This document shows positions 1 to 11,015 of a stretch of DNA of 33,167 nt, piece after piece (the first letter of the stretch is position 1; each line of letters opens with the position of its first letter). The notes under the pieces were generated by a model. The model saw only the letters and a program-made list of their open reading frames with translations. It was not told the origin of the DNA and searched no databases. The translations under genes and the position numbers were made by a program. Origin of the DNA: Byssothecium circinans (taxonomy: Eukaryota; Ascomycota; Dothideomycetes; Pleosporales; Massarinaceae); the NCBI GenBank assembly GCA_010015675.1, contig ML977015.1, positions 325,726 to 358,892 of the forward strand, written 5' to 3'.

Positions 1-370
1 TATTTTCTGTGGTTGGTGGTTTCCACTTTTTCGGATGGTCCGGATACTTATGTCCTAGTACTGTAGCAAAGCCCTGATTCGCATTGTGACCTCCAGATTT
101 TACAACAAAGGTCTCATTGTTCGCGTTCAGGACCTTCACAATAGCCGACATCTCTTCGGCGGATTTCGGATAGAGTTGACACGACGGCTTGAGGGCTCCG
201 CATCCTGTAGACCAGTAGTTCTGTTGTTCCTGTGCGTACCGGAGGGACTGGGGCGTCTCGATTTCGATGTTGGTGGTGCTAGAGACACTGGCGCAAGTAT
301 CGCCCACGGCTGTTCCTACAAGAGTTGAAAAGAAAGCGAGAGCAAAGAACGGAAACTGACTATTAGCCAT
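1..370 (-). CDS. FAD-linked (PCMH-type) oxidoreductase, N-terminal part only
   Basis: Reading leftwards from the ATG at 370, the frame stays open to the window edge (123 codons). It begins with a hydrophobic signal peptide (MANSQFPFFALAFFSTLVGTAVG). A stretch typical of secreted berberine-bridge-like flavoenzymes follows: TPQSLRYAQEQQNYWSTGC, a Cys, and then the FAD-binding-4 motif VVKSGGHNANQGFA (about residues 83-96), where these proteins hold the FAD diphosphate. Family members oxidise sugars, alcohols or secondary-metabolite intermediates with O2; the substrate cannot be told from this fragment. Similarity fades after GFAT, so an intron may begin near position 61 (GTACTA on the minus strand), but this donor is weak and I cannot decide. 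The FAD-attachment and substrate domains lie outside the window. It is divergent from the beta-glucosidase at 1832. Confidence 0.75.
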   Translation of the reverse strand, partial: MANSQFPFFALAFFSTLVGTAVGDTCASVSSTTNIEIETPQSLRYAQEQQNYWSTGCGALKPSCQLYPKSAEEMSAIVKVLNANNETFVVKSGGHNANQGFATVLGHKYPDHPKKWKPPTTEN

Positions 371-1462
371 TATAAAATAGGGCGAAGTACGAAGCAGTAA
401 GACAGCGATGAGGGAAATAGGACCTCTCAACCTAGAAATGTTCAAGTTCCCTACTCAGCTATAAGAAGTCTCCACCGTCTATGATTCCCTTCTGGAGTAT
501 GGATAAGCCCTAGCCGAGGAGCCGAATGCTCTGACATCTGAACAGTTTGATCCGACCACTTGAGTCGCACTCGCGGAGCGAATTGGGCTGTCTGCGTCAC
601 GTGACCAGATGAAAAGGGAAGGCACGCGTTCGAAGTCCGTATCTGTCGTATAGGATAGGCTCCTGTGAGTTGTTCCCTAAACCCGTATCGTAGCCACTGT
701 GATATGTCCCTGGCCTATACATGAGCAGGCTCCGTGGTCAATTGGGATTAGAGCGAGGTCAGCAACAAATAAACACGAGGTGGATAATCTCGTCTACAGA
801 AAGGAGACAATGCTTGAAAAAAGGATCGTGACTTGAAAGAGCGGACGTCATGTCCAGCGCGTGGAAATGTGAGATGGAAAGAAAGGAGAGCACCGCCTTT
901 ACAAAATCCCTATGCGCTAACTGGGCCAAGGGCACGTGCGCGCGGGAGGTGTGGGCCTTCAAATGTTCTCTTGTTCTCCACTAACTCTTCATTATTAATC
1001 TTCGACGATATCATCGAAGGATCGGCGCAATTATGCCTCGGAAGCTCGAAATGCCCCGCTGTTCAACACCACACCACATCGTCGAGGACCGTTCGGCAAT
1101 CATAATTTTCAATTCGTCTTCTCGTTAGAACCCACCTATGGGCATTCGATAGGCCGTTGTACGACTCCGATCGAGTTCTGTAATGCCTACACAGGGCAGT
1201 CCGCCGATGCGCCAACGCTCTTCATATGAATATGACGATCATTCGGCATCTCCTCGTGATGCGCTCTGACAATCGCTCGCTTGCGCACTTTTGCGACGGT
1301 GTGGGTAAAGGACCATAGTGGTCTCTCTTCACCACAGCGAGCGATCAATTTCGTCAAGAGACTTGGAGAAAAAGCGGCGGTCCCATGAAGGAGTGGAACC
1401 AAGCGACCGCCGACGACACATAAAAGAGGTTCACCCAGACGTCACAGGCTTTTTAGTGCCAC

Positions 1463-1520
1463 TGGTGGTGCCTGTAGAGGAGCAGGGAACGTTCCTCCAC
1501 TGCTTTAACAGGCACCACCA
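1463..1520. repeat. Perfect 13-bp inverted repeat with nested palindrome (hairpin)
   Basis: The left arm TGGTGGTGCCTGT (1463-1475) is the exact reverse complement of the right arm ACAGGCACCACCA (1508-1520). The 32-base loop holds a second palindrome, GGAACGTTCC (1486-1495), almost exactly at the centre, flanked by a further short pair AGCAG (1481-1485) and CTGCT (1500-1504). The whole can fold as a stepped hairpin or cruciform. No target-site duplication is evident around it. Confidence 0.8.
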
Positions 1521-1543
1521 ACTAGTGCTTGGCTTTATTTGCT

Positions 1544-1754
1544 CCCCACGGCGCCGTTGTCTCCTTTCGGCACCTGTCCGCATGACTACGCTTCACTGTA
1601 GAATGGACTACCACCAAACCGTCCATCAAATCTCAACATCCATGTCGTGGCGCCTTGTAGCGCATCGGAGCCATACCAAAATGCGATGTATCCGACCTCG
1701 GTGTCACAGCATGGCATTCCGGGGTAAATGTATATGTTTGTATAGTTTCCCCAC
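1544..1754. promoter_or_regulatory. Three CreA-like (SYGGRG) sites upstream of the beta-glucosidase
   Basis: CCCCAC occurs at 1544-1549 and 1749-1754 (GTGGGG on the minus strand) and CCGGGG at 1719-1724. All fit the SYGGRG consensus of the carbon-catabolite repressor CreA, which commonly controls fungal cellulase and beta-glucosidase genes. The sites lie 78 to 288 bases before the ATG at 1832. The consensus is short and degenerate, so some hits are expected by chance; the role is inferred from position and gene function. Confidence 0.35.
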
Positions 1755-1831
1755 CTAATTGTAGCGATGCGCTGCGATTCACTCGCCGTCCCTCGTCATT
1801 CATTTGTCAATCAAGCTTGAACTTCACCACG

Positions 1832-4493
1832 ATGCGCTCTTTGTTCTTCTGTTCTTTTCTATCAAGCGCAGCGGGCGCAGCGGGCGCAGCTATTGACAGA
1901 CGAACTGATGTCCCCGCTGGCTATGTCGCTGCTCCGTATTATCCAGCCCCGCATGGAGGATGGACGTCAGACTGGAGTGCGAGCTACCAAAAAGCCTCTC
2001 TACTAGTCCAAAACATGACATTGGCTGAGAAGACCAACTTGACAGCCGGTACAGGGATCTTCATGGGTAGATGTGTAGGAAACACGGGAAGCGCTCTAAG
2101 AGTTGGAATACCGCAGCTTTGCTTGCAAGATGGGCCTCTTGGCGTTCGAAACAGCGATCACAACACAGCTTTTCCAGCGGGTATAACTGTCGGTGCTACA
2201 TGGGACAAAACTTTGATGCGTGCCCGTGGTGTAGCAATAGGAGAGGAATTTCGCGGCAAGGGCGTCAACGTTCACCTAGGTCCGTCCGTAGGCCCTCTTG
2301 GAAGGAAACCGCGAGGAGGCAGGAATTGGGAAGGTTTCGGCGCGGATCCTGTCCTGCAGGCATTCGGAGGAGCGTTAACCATTGAGGGTGTCCAGAGCCG
2401 TGGGGTGATTGCAACTATCAAGCATTTGATCGCGAACGAGCAGGAGCAGTTTCGCATGTATAGCCTCGTCCAGCCCGGAATGTCATCGAACGTGGACGAC
2501 AGGACACTACACGAGCTCTATCTTTGGCCTTTCGCTGAAGGCGTCAGGGCAGGAGTCGGTTCAGCCATGGTCGCATATAATGCTGTGAGTGACCTTCCTC
2601 GCTCGATTGATCCGATGCTAATGTCAAAAGGTCAATGGCTCCGCGTGCTCCCAGAACAGCTACCTTATCAATAACATCCTAAAAGATGAACTTGGCTTCC
2701 AGGGCTTTGTCATGTCAGATTGGCTTGGGCAAATCTCGGGAGTCTCATCCACGCTGGCTGGCCTTGACATGAGCATGCCTGGCGATATTCACACAATCCC
2801 TCTAGTAAGCGGCTCCTCGTACTGGATGTACGAGTACTCTCGATCTGTTCTAAATGGTTCTGTTCCCGTAGACCGTTTGAATGATGCCGTCACACGAATC
2901 CTTGCGACTTACATCCAACTTGGCCAAGATCAAAATTATCCGCGTCCGAACTTCGATACGAATACGCAAAATGCCGAAGGCCCACTCTACCCAGGTGCTC
3001 TGTTTTCACCAACAGGCATCGTCAATGAGTTTGTTGATGTACAAGGCAATCACGCCGTGGTTGCAAAGGAAGTAGCTCGAGACGCCATCACTCTTCTCAA
3101 AAACAACGGCTCTTTGCCCCTGCCCCAGACCGCGACTCTGAAGATTTTTGGCACCGATGCAGAGAAGAACCCCGATGGTATCAACTCATGTGCTGATCAA
3201 GGCTGCAATAAGGGTACGTTGGGAATGGGATGGGGGAGCGGTTCCGCCCGCTATCCGTATCTCAACTCGCCCATTGACGGTTTCAAGACGCGCGGCGTGA
3301 ACTATACGTTCTACAACACTGACTCCTTCCCTTCGAATTCCAACCCTTCCACTACCGACACCGCCGTCGTTTTTGTTAACGCAGACTCGGGAGAGAACTA
3401 CATAACAGTCGAAGGCAATCCCGGAGACCGGACAAGCTCGAACCTCAACCTCTGGCACAACGGCGACAGGCTAATTAAAGACGTCGCAGCGAAATACTCA
3501 AACGTTGTCGTGGTTGTACACACAGTCGGTCCCATCCTCCTCGAGGAATGGATCGACCTACCTTCCGTCAAGGCAGTTCTCTTCGCGCATCTCCCGGGCC
3601 AAGAAGCAGGAGAATCGCTCATGGAAGTTATGTACGGCGACGTGTCCCCATCCGGCCATCTTCCCTATACTATCCCAACCTCTGAATCAAACTACCCCGA
3701 AAGCGTCGGCCTCCGCGGTTTCGAACTCGGCCAACCACAAGACACCTTCACCGAAGGTCTCTACATCGACTATCGCCTCTTCAACAAAGCCGGCCTCAAA
3801 CCACGCTACGCCTTCGGCCACGGCCTCAGCTACACAAACTTCACCTTCTCCAGCGCAACCATCACACCCGTGACCCGTTTGACCTCTGTGCCACCCACGC
3901 GTCCCGCAAAAGGCTCCACACCATCGTACCCCACCACCATCCCACCAGCATCAGAAGCCTACTGGCCCGACAACTTCAACCGCATCTGGCGCTTCTTGTA
4001 CTCCTGGCTCGACAAAAACGATGCCGATAATGCCGCTAGAGATGCGAATTCCTCAAATAAATACCCCTACCCAGCCGGTTACTCAAATGTGCAAAAGCCC
4101 GGACCGCCAGCCGGTGGAGCGCAAGGAGGCAACCCAGCGCTATTTGACACAGCGTACGACATCTCCGTCACGGTAACTAACTCTGGCTCACGACCGGGTA
4201 AAGCAGTTGCGCAGCTCTACCTCCAGTACCCCACTGGTATATCATTCGATACGCCGATCATCCAGCTCCGCGACTTCGCGAAGACGGCGGAACTAGCTGC
4301 GGGCAGGAGCCAGACTGTGAAATTAAGGTTGACGAGGAAGGATCTTAGTGTTTGGGATGTTGTGCGTCAGAATTGGATTGTGCCGGATGTAGGTGGGGAT
4401 TATGGGGTTTGGATTGGGGAGAGTTCGGATAGGCTAGGTTTGAGGTGTGGGACGAGGACGGGAGCTTGTGGGAGTGCCGCAGGCCCGGTTTAG
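1832..4493 (+). CDS. Secreted GH3 beta-glucosidase
   Basis: Hydrolyses terminal beta-D-glucosyl residues (cellobiose, oligosaccharides) outside the cell. Exons 1832-2584 and 2631-4493 give 871 aa, the usual size for fungal GH3 enzymes. The 46-bp intron (GTGAGT, branch GCTAAT, AAAAG) restores the conserved run [20 protein letters not shown]. The ATG at 1832 is chosen because the signal peptide [20 protein letters not shown] follows; an in-frame TTG at 1817 is not a likely fungal start. Seen: [26 protein letters not shown] (about 197-208), the nucleophile Asp281 in GFVMSDW, and Glu506 in DSGENYI, at the position of the known fungal acid/base. Domains: GH3 N-terminal about 55-345, GH3 C-terminal about 395-640, and a fibronectin-III-like domain about 775-855 ([12 protein letters not shown] to WDVVRQNW). 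All key residues are present, so the enzyme should be active. CreA-like sites upstream suggest glucose repression. Confidence 0.95.
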
Positions 4494-5566
4494 TTGTTTG
4501 TTTTCTGCTTGATAATTCGGAGGTATGATATGAGAGTTACTATGAGCATGGTGTGTAATGTATTTATTGTCCTAGAGAGATTTAAAGCGTCGCGTTATTG
4601 CTTTGGTATTGGACTTGGCTATGCATATCCGTTTCCTCAGTGCGACGGTCCTTTAGCGTTAGGAAGATGCAATCATTGCTCCTTACCCTTCATACTTTCC
4701 CTCTTATTCATCAAAAACTTCACCATATCTTCCCCCGAATGGGCTTCTCCAGATCATCTCGCACCTTTGATGGTCCAAAGACCCCCATTCGGACTTCATC
4801 ATTTAAATTCGCAAACGCCATATATGTGAGTGCACCCCGTTGCCTCCGTTCTTGTGTGCAGATGCTACTTATTAAACTAGTAAGAGAGGAAAGGATGCCA
4901 GTGCCAGAAGAGGGCGTAAGACAAGTTAGGCGTACGTCTTGCATGATGTCGCTCCCTGTTTAGTACCAATGCAGTGGAGGAGCCCGGCGACGAGATGGTT
5001 AGTGGTACTGTTTTAGGTCGATACAAATACCCGCGCTTTAGAAAAAAGACTAAAATATATAACTCATTGCTAAAACCCCGTAAATGCAAGTTAGAAGCTG
5101 TATGTGGACTTTAAAATGATTGAAGTTGTTTCTACTTCGAAGTAATAGCGCTGTAGGATATTCATTAAACGCAGTTGGTGACGGGAAAGGTTATCCTGCA
5201 ACTTATTCAACTCCAACTATTATCTTGATCTGTATGAGAAAACTTTTCTGATTGGTGTGAAATTTGAGCGTGGGAGTCAATGGAGGGACAGAACGAGTAC
5301 AAACAGGTACAACCATGGTACGAGTTTCGGTCCGACACTGCCTACTGTATTTGCTGCCTCGGCCGAAAACCAACGTACCCCTCACCAGCACTTAGAATGA
5401 CCAATATATTGAGCATCGATTAAGCATCATGATGTATCACACGTTCCGGAATAAGCTTACAGCGGGAACAGCTACTGCTTGAAGTAGAGTGACACAAAGA
5501 ATCACAAACTGTCTCCTCAACTGTTGTCGCAGCAATCATGAGTCTTCCCCTTCCTCGAATCACATC
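4494..5566. other. Intergenic, nothing recognised
   Basis: About 1.07 kb follows the beta-glucosidase stop. It must hold the 3' UTR and polyadenylation signals of that gene. Short open frames on both strands (for example 4494-4829, 4598-4963) carry no family motif and overlap one another in different frames, so I read them as noise. No tRNA or repeat is evident. Confidence 0.6.
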
Positions 5567-6160
5567 ATGACCACCGTCGATATATCTTCATCCGCTGTCG
5601 TAGCGATCGCGACGGGAAGAAACTCAGGTATTAGCTTGGGCCTCGCGCAGTAACTTGTGAAGGAAAATTGGAAAGCAGTGATTGGGGATTGGGATTATAA
5701 AGACGTGGTCTACAGCATGTGGCTTGCGATCCCCATCTTGAGGAAGAACAAGTCTCCAGAGGGAGCATCATATCGACTGTAAGCGCTGCAGCTATTGTAC
5801 CGCACGCGATCTATATAGGTTACAATGATGCAAAGGCTGGTGTGGTGCAATTCGGTTGATAAACGGCGCGTATCCTCAAGGTGTACGATTCTTACTCAGT
5901 TGCTAGAATAGGAGTGATTGAGCATAAAAAGACGACATTCACGTCAACGCCATCTGCCCTAGTATGGTGCATGATTGATGCTCGCCAAAGCGCTTGACTC
6001 CCCTCTCGACCAAAGTGGCAGCGTATGAAAGGGTGTTCCGAAAGGCGACCTGTAGTCCGACGAGACTACTATCGAAAGTCTCTGTGGACAAACATTTCTG
6101 TCTTGTCTCCGGGGCCGATTAGTGGGCGCGGTGTGGGATCCGCTGTTCAAGCTATGGATT
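5567..6160 (+). pseudogene. Short-chain dehydrogenase/reductase (SDR) relic, broken and internally deleted
   Basis: No long frame survives, but SDR landmarks appear in the right order on the plus strand in three frames. From the ATG at 5567: AVVAIATGRNSGISLGLAQ, the Rossmann TGxxxGxG region with its last Gly changed to Ser, then a TAA stop at 5651 and LVKENWKAVIGDWD. About 100 residues that normally carry the NAG region are missing before MWLAIPILRKNKSPEG. A frame change near 5766 gives STVSAAAIVPHAIYIGYNDAKAGVVQFG, with the Ser and YxxxK catalytic pattern (YNDAK at 5821), followed by TGA-TAA stops at 5857-5862. A second change gives IHVNAICPSMV (from 5937), TPLSTKVAAYERVF and SVDKHF (about 6081-6098), ending at a TAG at 6120. 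The order fits fungal SDRs related to 15-hydroxyprostaglandin dehydrogenase. The function is lost. Confidence 0.85.
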
Positions 6161-8365
6161 TGACGCGCACCCTATGGACATGGCTATATTAATGCCCCGT
6201 AGATATCATAAATAATAGATTCTGGATTATGCGATGCGATTGAACGGTAATTGGAGGAGAGGTTGAATGATATATGTCGATGGGTAAAGACAAGTTACCA
6301 TATGGTATCGACATGAAACGATGGAAGCGCGGGGTCAAGGAAGAATACCTTCAGAGAAAGTGTAATGAAGTATTCGAAGGAACGATCCCCGTTACTCTAG
6401 CAAAGCTCAGCGTGGAGGATTTCTCTGGTGAGGGTATCAGTACTTCGCCTGCCAAACCAGTATCGTGCGCTCCTTTCGTGCAACATCAAGCTTCAGACGG
6501 CATGTAGCACAACTTCTTCATGGTATGACTCAGGTGGTCGACAGGTTTCACGTCAGTTCCGGCAGAAGGCCAGCTCTTATATGCCTTTCGGCTTATGGAT
6601 ATTCACTCCCAGGGTATCTGCAAGATCGGAGCAGCAATGCTTGCTTCGGCCACACAAGGATCGGGTTCGCAGGGGAGGATTTGGGGGTGGAGAGGACCTC
6701 GGGAGGATGATAAGCTAACAAGGGTCAACATGCACCACATGCTCTGTATGTTAGCGGGGTCGGACACTATAAAGTATACGGAAGGATACGATGGTGGGGT
6801 AACGGTTAACAGTTTGCGGGAACGTAGTATATTCTCACCTCCAGACAAAAAGCTCGTTCGTGTTTCGCAGTGGTTTTATTTTAATATCGTAAAGGGGTGA
6901 CACCGCATAATGCTCGGTATCGGCCCTTTGCAGTTGATGAAGGAAGGCGCTGCTATTATTGGACAAGACAAAGGACACTGGAATGTGTGGTAGGGTCGCG
7001 ATAAGCAAAGGGTCCAAAGGAAATGTTTGCTTTCAAGGGAGGTCGATGGGTCGATACAACTGTAGCAACGGTCAATATCTTCAATCTCCTATTACTGGCC
7101 TCTAAGGGAAGCCTGACGGTCACGCCGAAGGAGTATCGACGTAATCTATAGAGATGGATGATAGGGAGGCGAGAAATGATGTTGAAAGCGCCTGCCGGGT
7201 TCAGCCTGGGAGGACGCAGTGTCTGATCCTTCTCGCATCGATGAACGTCGAAAGGGACGCTGGATGCCGAAAGAGCGTCTCAAAGCACGTTGAGCTCAAC
7301 AATGTCGCTTTGAACACTGGATATTAATTAAAAGAAGTTGTTGGACGGCGAAGAGAAACTCAACAACGGGTGCCAACCGCAAGCGCTTGGGTCGAGTCTC
7401 TTAGTCAGGTGTGGTGAGAATGCACGCTAATTGGCGTTTGCTTTGGGAGTGGCTTTATTGGCCTTCCAACTTGGCGGGCACCACAAGCTGAAATGCAACC
7501 AATACACATGTGCGCCTAACGGTGAAAGTCATGGCTGCGCCGTCCTCGCGTCAGGCTGTCGAGCCGCTTCCCGGGTGCTCTCCAAGAGGTGCAACCGTGA
7601 AGTTCAGCTGCATCGAAGCCTCAATTAGGTTCCCCTGCTCAGAAGGTCGAGTGTCGTGCCGTGGAACTCGCTACCCGTTGCGGACCGTAGTAGGCCCTTT
7701 GAGAAATTCGATAGACCTGGGGACGATTCGTACAAGCTCGCTGTTCTGGTGACGACGCTCGGAAGTGCTTTGAGTTTGCCCGCCAGGGGTGAAAGGCTAG
7801 ACTTCGCATGACCAACCTTGGTATATTGGATTCCAGGGACCAATGGGAAACCGCAGCGTTGAGGGCTCTACACCCCCGAATAGACTACCGGTGCCTTATT
7901 ACCCGAGATGCAGAGGGTGTGGCTTGCACGAAATGGCGCGAGACAGAATGAATTAAGTGCACGGCTCCTCCCAGGACGGCACAGACACAGACACGGCCAG
8001 CCTTTCAAGAAGAGGGCCATTCCCTGATTCGAAACGAAAAAAACTTTGGAGCACGCTTCCGTCCATCTTCTCTAGCTGCGATCATCATTGCCGATCTCCA
8101 ACTGTTGTCTCTCCTTTCCTTTATCGACTCCAAAATCTCATCTACCCGTACCCAGTTATCAGACTTTGCTGCAAGGGACTGAAAAAAAAATCCCAAAGAA
8201 CAAATCCTCGAGTTGCGCAAGCACGGACGCCTCTCCAGTAAACTGCAGGACAAGTCTTATGGTCATGGTCAACCAGAGTTCGACGGCGACGTGTGAATAA
8301 ATATAGCAGTGTGGTGGAGAAATAAAACTGCGTGTGAGCCCGCGCGCAACGTAACACGGGAAAAC
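6161..8365. other. 2.2-kb region without a recognised gene
   Basis: Many short overlapping frames exist on both strands, none longer than about 100 codons and none with a motif I recognise. The stretch 7646-7804 (+) stays open with a protein-like composition (EKFDRPGDDSYKLAVLVTTL) but joins no neighbour. Given the SDR relic just upstream, the region may be decayed coding DNA too old to identify. Its right end (about 8100-8365) must contain the promoter of the gene at 8366. Confidence 0.5.
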
Positions 8366-9574
8366 ATGTCGCACCATCGAGCCTCTACGCCAGGGTTGGC
8401 AGTTCAGAACGCCCTCGAGAAACAATCGAGGCAGCGCCGGGTTGTTCAACGATCTCTGTACTTCAGGGCGTCTTCACCCACAGGATCTGGTCTGCTTTGG
8501 CTGGCTGTGCTGTTAACCGTGGCGTTGTTGTTCACTGCCTCGGAAGCACAAGGTGATCTTAGAGACCGACGAAAAAGAACGCCGTTTCCCGCTATCCCGG
8601 TAGACAGCTTCGACATTGCGCCAACGTGGAAAGGAGCTTCTCTCATCGTCGTCGACACTCGTCCACCACCGCCTGCACCTCCTTTAATGCCTCCTGTTCG
8701 TAATGGAGATCCGACAGGAACCAAGACTGCACCACCGTCAAAGAGGGCAGACTCATTCACGATTCCGAAGCCCTTCGATTCGTCGCTATCGAACAACTTC
8801 ACGGATAATTGCGCAAGCTTCTTTTCGCGTGTGCTCAGAGGCGACACCATCAACACATGCCATCCCTTTTCCATGTTACTACAGGTGCGTGGATCCATCA
8901 CCTTAACCTGGTGGGATCATCACTGACAGTTCACAGACCTCAGCCAGCCTCTTCGACGCATCGAAATCGTTCGTTCGCATCACACAAACCCTCGAAGCCA
9001 CATGCGCTGCAAATATGACCCAATGCCTTGGTGGCATGAATGCGCTCGCACGAGAGCTGAAGACGAACGGGGCTTGTGGAGTAGACTACAACAACAACAA
9101 TGCGCAGGCGGTGCAAGCCTACAACGCCCTGATAACTTACGAGCCTCTGTACCGCGCAAGTTGTTTGCGAGACGATGACGGCAACTTCTGTAAGTACACT
9201 GAGGAACCGTAGAAATGGGCCCCCACTAATCGTAATCAGGTTACGCCAACGCAGTCACCAACAGCACTACCCAAGGTGTGGATGCCAATCCGTACCTCAT
9301 GCCACTTGGTATGAAGTTGGTCAGCGGAAAACCAACCTGCAATTCATGTTTGCAAGACACGATGGCCATCTTCTCCACGTTCGCCGGCAATGCCTCACAA
9401 CCGCTCAGCCAAACCTATCCACCCGGCGCCCAACAAGTTGTTGCATACTGCGGGCAAAACTTTATCAACGTAACAGCCGCGCCCCTAAAAGGCAGCGCTG
9501 CCACTCCAACCGCCACCGCGTTTGCGCCGACGATATCCCTATTCATAATGCTCCTCTTCTACTTTTTCAGCTGA
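8366..9574 (+). CDS. Secreted, probably GPI-anchored cysteine-containing protein (fungal DUF7729 type)
   Basis: Exons 8366-8884, 8937-9189 and 9240-9574 (introns 52 and 50 bp) join in frame to 368 aa. A basic N-terminus is followed by a hydrophobic segment LLWLAVLLTVALLFTA (about 44-59), a Pro-rich spacer (PPPPAPPLMPPV), then the conserved domain. That domain contains NNFTDNCASFFSRVL, CHPFSMLLQTSASLFDASKSF, an ITQTLEATC run, CGVDYNNNNAQAVQAYNALI, YEPLYRASCL, NFCYANAVTNS and PTCNSCLQDTMAIFSTFAGN. The tail is a small-residue region plus a hydrophobic end (ISLFIMLLFYFFS), as in GPI-anchor signals. This matches a fungal family I know as DUF7729; its biochemical role is unknown, and a cell-surface location is inferred. 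An upstream in-frame ATG at 8309 would add 19 residues and weaken the signal-anchor, so I prefer 8366. Confidence 0.85.
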
Positions 9575-11015
9575 GCTTCAAAAAAAGCTCGTCGTTATTA
9601 ATTTCTAAAGTATATACTTAAACCACCACCCTTGGAACTTTTCGACTGCGGTCGACCACATCAGCGACGGCGCACGACTCGATTTACTTCCTTTATTATT
9701 ACCGAACCAGCGAATGAAAAGCTGGCGGCGCGGATACCCATGGGGGACTTGTATGATTGGAGGAATGGCTTAAGGCAAAAGCTATCTCCGGGTTGGCGTT
9801 TGGCAAACTTCGGATTTGATTTATGTTTTGATGGCAATTTGTGTTTAGCCCGGGTGGATCATGTGGACGGAGAGAAATCCGTACACCTCAACTATAGCAC
9901 CCTATCCGTTAACGTTAAGTATTTTCTAATTAAATGTCGATGGGGCACCGACGTAAGACCAAGCAAGGTGGGGATTTGGTAGGACAAAGGGTCCTCGAAT
10001 TTCACTGTAAATATTATCATAATTTACCTACTCCAACTGTGTACCACTTCTCCGTCATTTCTCATCTTGGTGTATCTCCAATTCCTGCTTCTAATTTTGG
10101 GTGAAAAGAGGGGAGAGCCCTGGCGAGAGGAGGGGCCTGATATATAAAGTATGGGTATCCAGGTTGTTAACGTTCAGGCCTCGGGAGACCGCACATCACC
10201 GTCCCGTCGCTAATATTAATAAATGTGTTCCTTGCTTTCCCATAGGGCTCGTGTTCCCACAACCTGGAACTCTGAAACTGGTCACGTGCGTAGATCCTTC
10301 GTCACAGCGGGGCTTTTTGACAGTGCCGTGATTTGGCATTTGGTCGACCCCTGAACGACATTTGTGCCCCAATGCTTCAGCCTCGACTTCACAATTGAAC
10401 ACCGCTTGCCCCTTCGCCCGGTCTTTGCAGCTCTCTCAACGGGGCCCTGCTCCCGCAGTGTTTATAACTTCTCAACTATAACGTGTCATTGCGTTCATTC
10501 CGCCTAAGCGTGGTAAAAACGCGCCTGTGCCACCCCCCATGGTGACGACTGCCTAATAACCCACCATCCTGTCATTTTAAGATTGAACAATCGGTGGGGA
10601 TTCGGAGCGCAGCGGGGATGCAAGGATTGAGGGTGCGGATGCATGGATGGAGCTTCGGAGTCGACCTGTGACAGGTTGGAGACGGGGCCTTGTCGGGATT
10701 TCCAAACACCAACGCGTTTGATGAGCCAACCTCAGCTCATGGGAGATTGTCACCGGGCATCCATGTTGCGACTTTTGTACCTGAGACGGCCGCCTCGTCG
10801 TAAGCAATCTTGCTAAGGCATCCGTCAATTTTCCTCTTCCTTTTTTCTTCCTGGTCCTAGAGTTCATCTATAATTGAGTAATACCTAACTTCCTCTCTCT
10901 CTCTTATCCGGGAGATGCTTTGTTAAATGTAGTACAGAGCTTTCTGTTCTACCCTACGCTCATTTTACTGTCATTCTTTTCGACGTCATTCCTTAGTGTA
11001 CTTGCTTGAAGCATA
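9575..11015. other. Intergenic, nothing recognised
   Basis: About 1.44 kb between two plus-strand genes. It should hold the 3' end of the DUF7729-type gene and the promoter and 5' UTR of the gene at 11016; a pyrimidine-rich CTTCCTCTCTCTCTCTTATC lies at 10890-10909. Open frames (9632-9982, 10577-10867 minus) have no recognisable motif. Confidence 0.55.

Larger units (their letters stand above)
371..1831. other. Intergenic: divergent promoter region, no gene seen
   Basis: About 1.46 kb separates the minus-strand FAD oxidoreductase from the plus-strand beta-glucosidase. Open frames here (for example 1318-1758) are Arg/His/Ser-rich, lack any recognisable motif and have no intron logic, so I treat them as chance. 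The region holds a perfect inverted repeat (1463-1520) and three CreA-like sites in its last 300 bases, both listed separately. A TATA-like stretch (TATATGTTTGTATAG) lies at 1731-1745, about 90 bases before the beta-glucosidase ATG. Confidence 0.6.

Noticed and set aside
1318..1758. 146-codon open frame before the beta-glucosidase
   Set aside because: Arg/His/Ser-rich, no domain or signal peptide, spans the hairpin and the core promoter of the next gene; a chance frame.
7431..7843. Open frames with cysteines on the plus strand and an overlapping minus frame
   Set aside because: No recognisable motif, no splice logic extending them and different frames compete; perhaps very old coding debris but not supportable.
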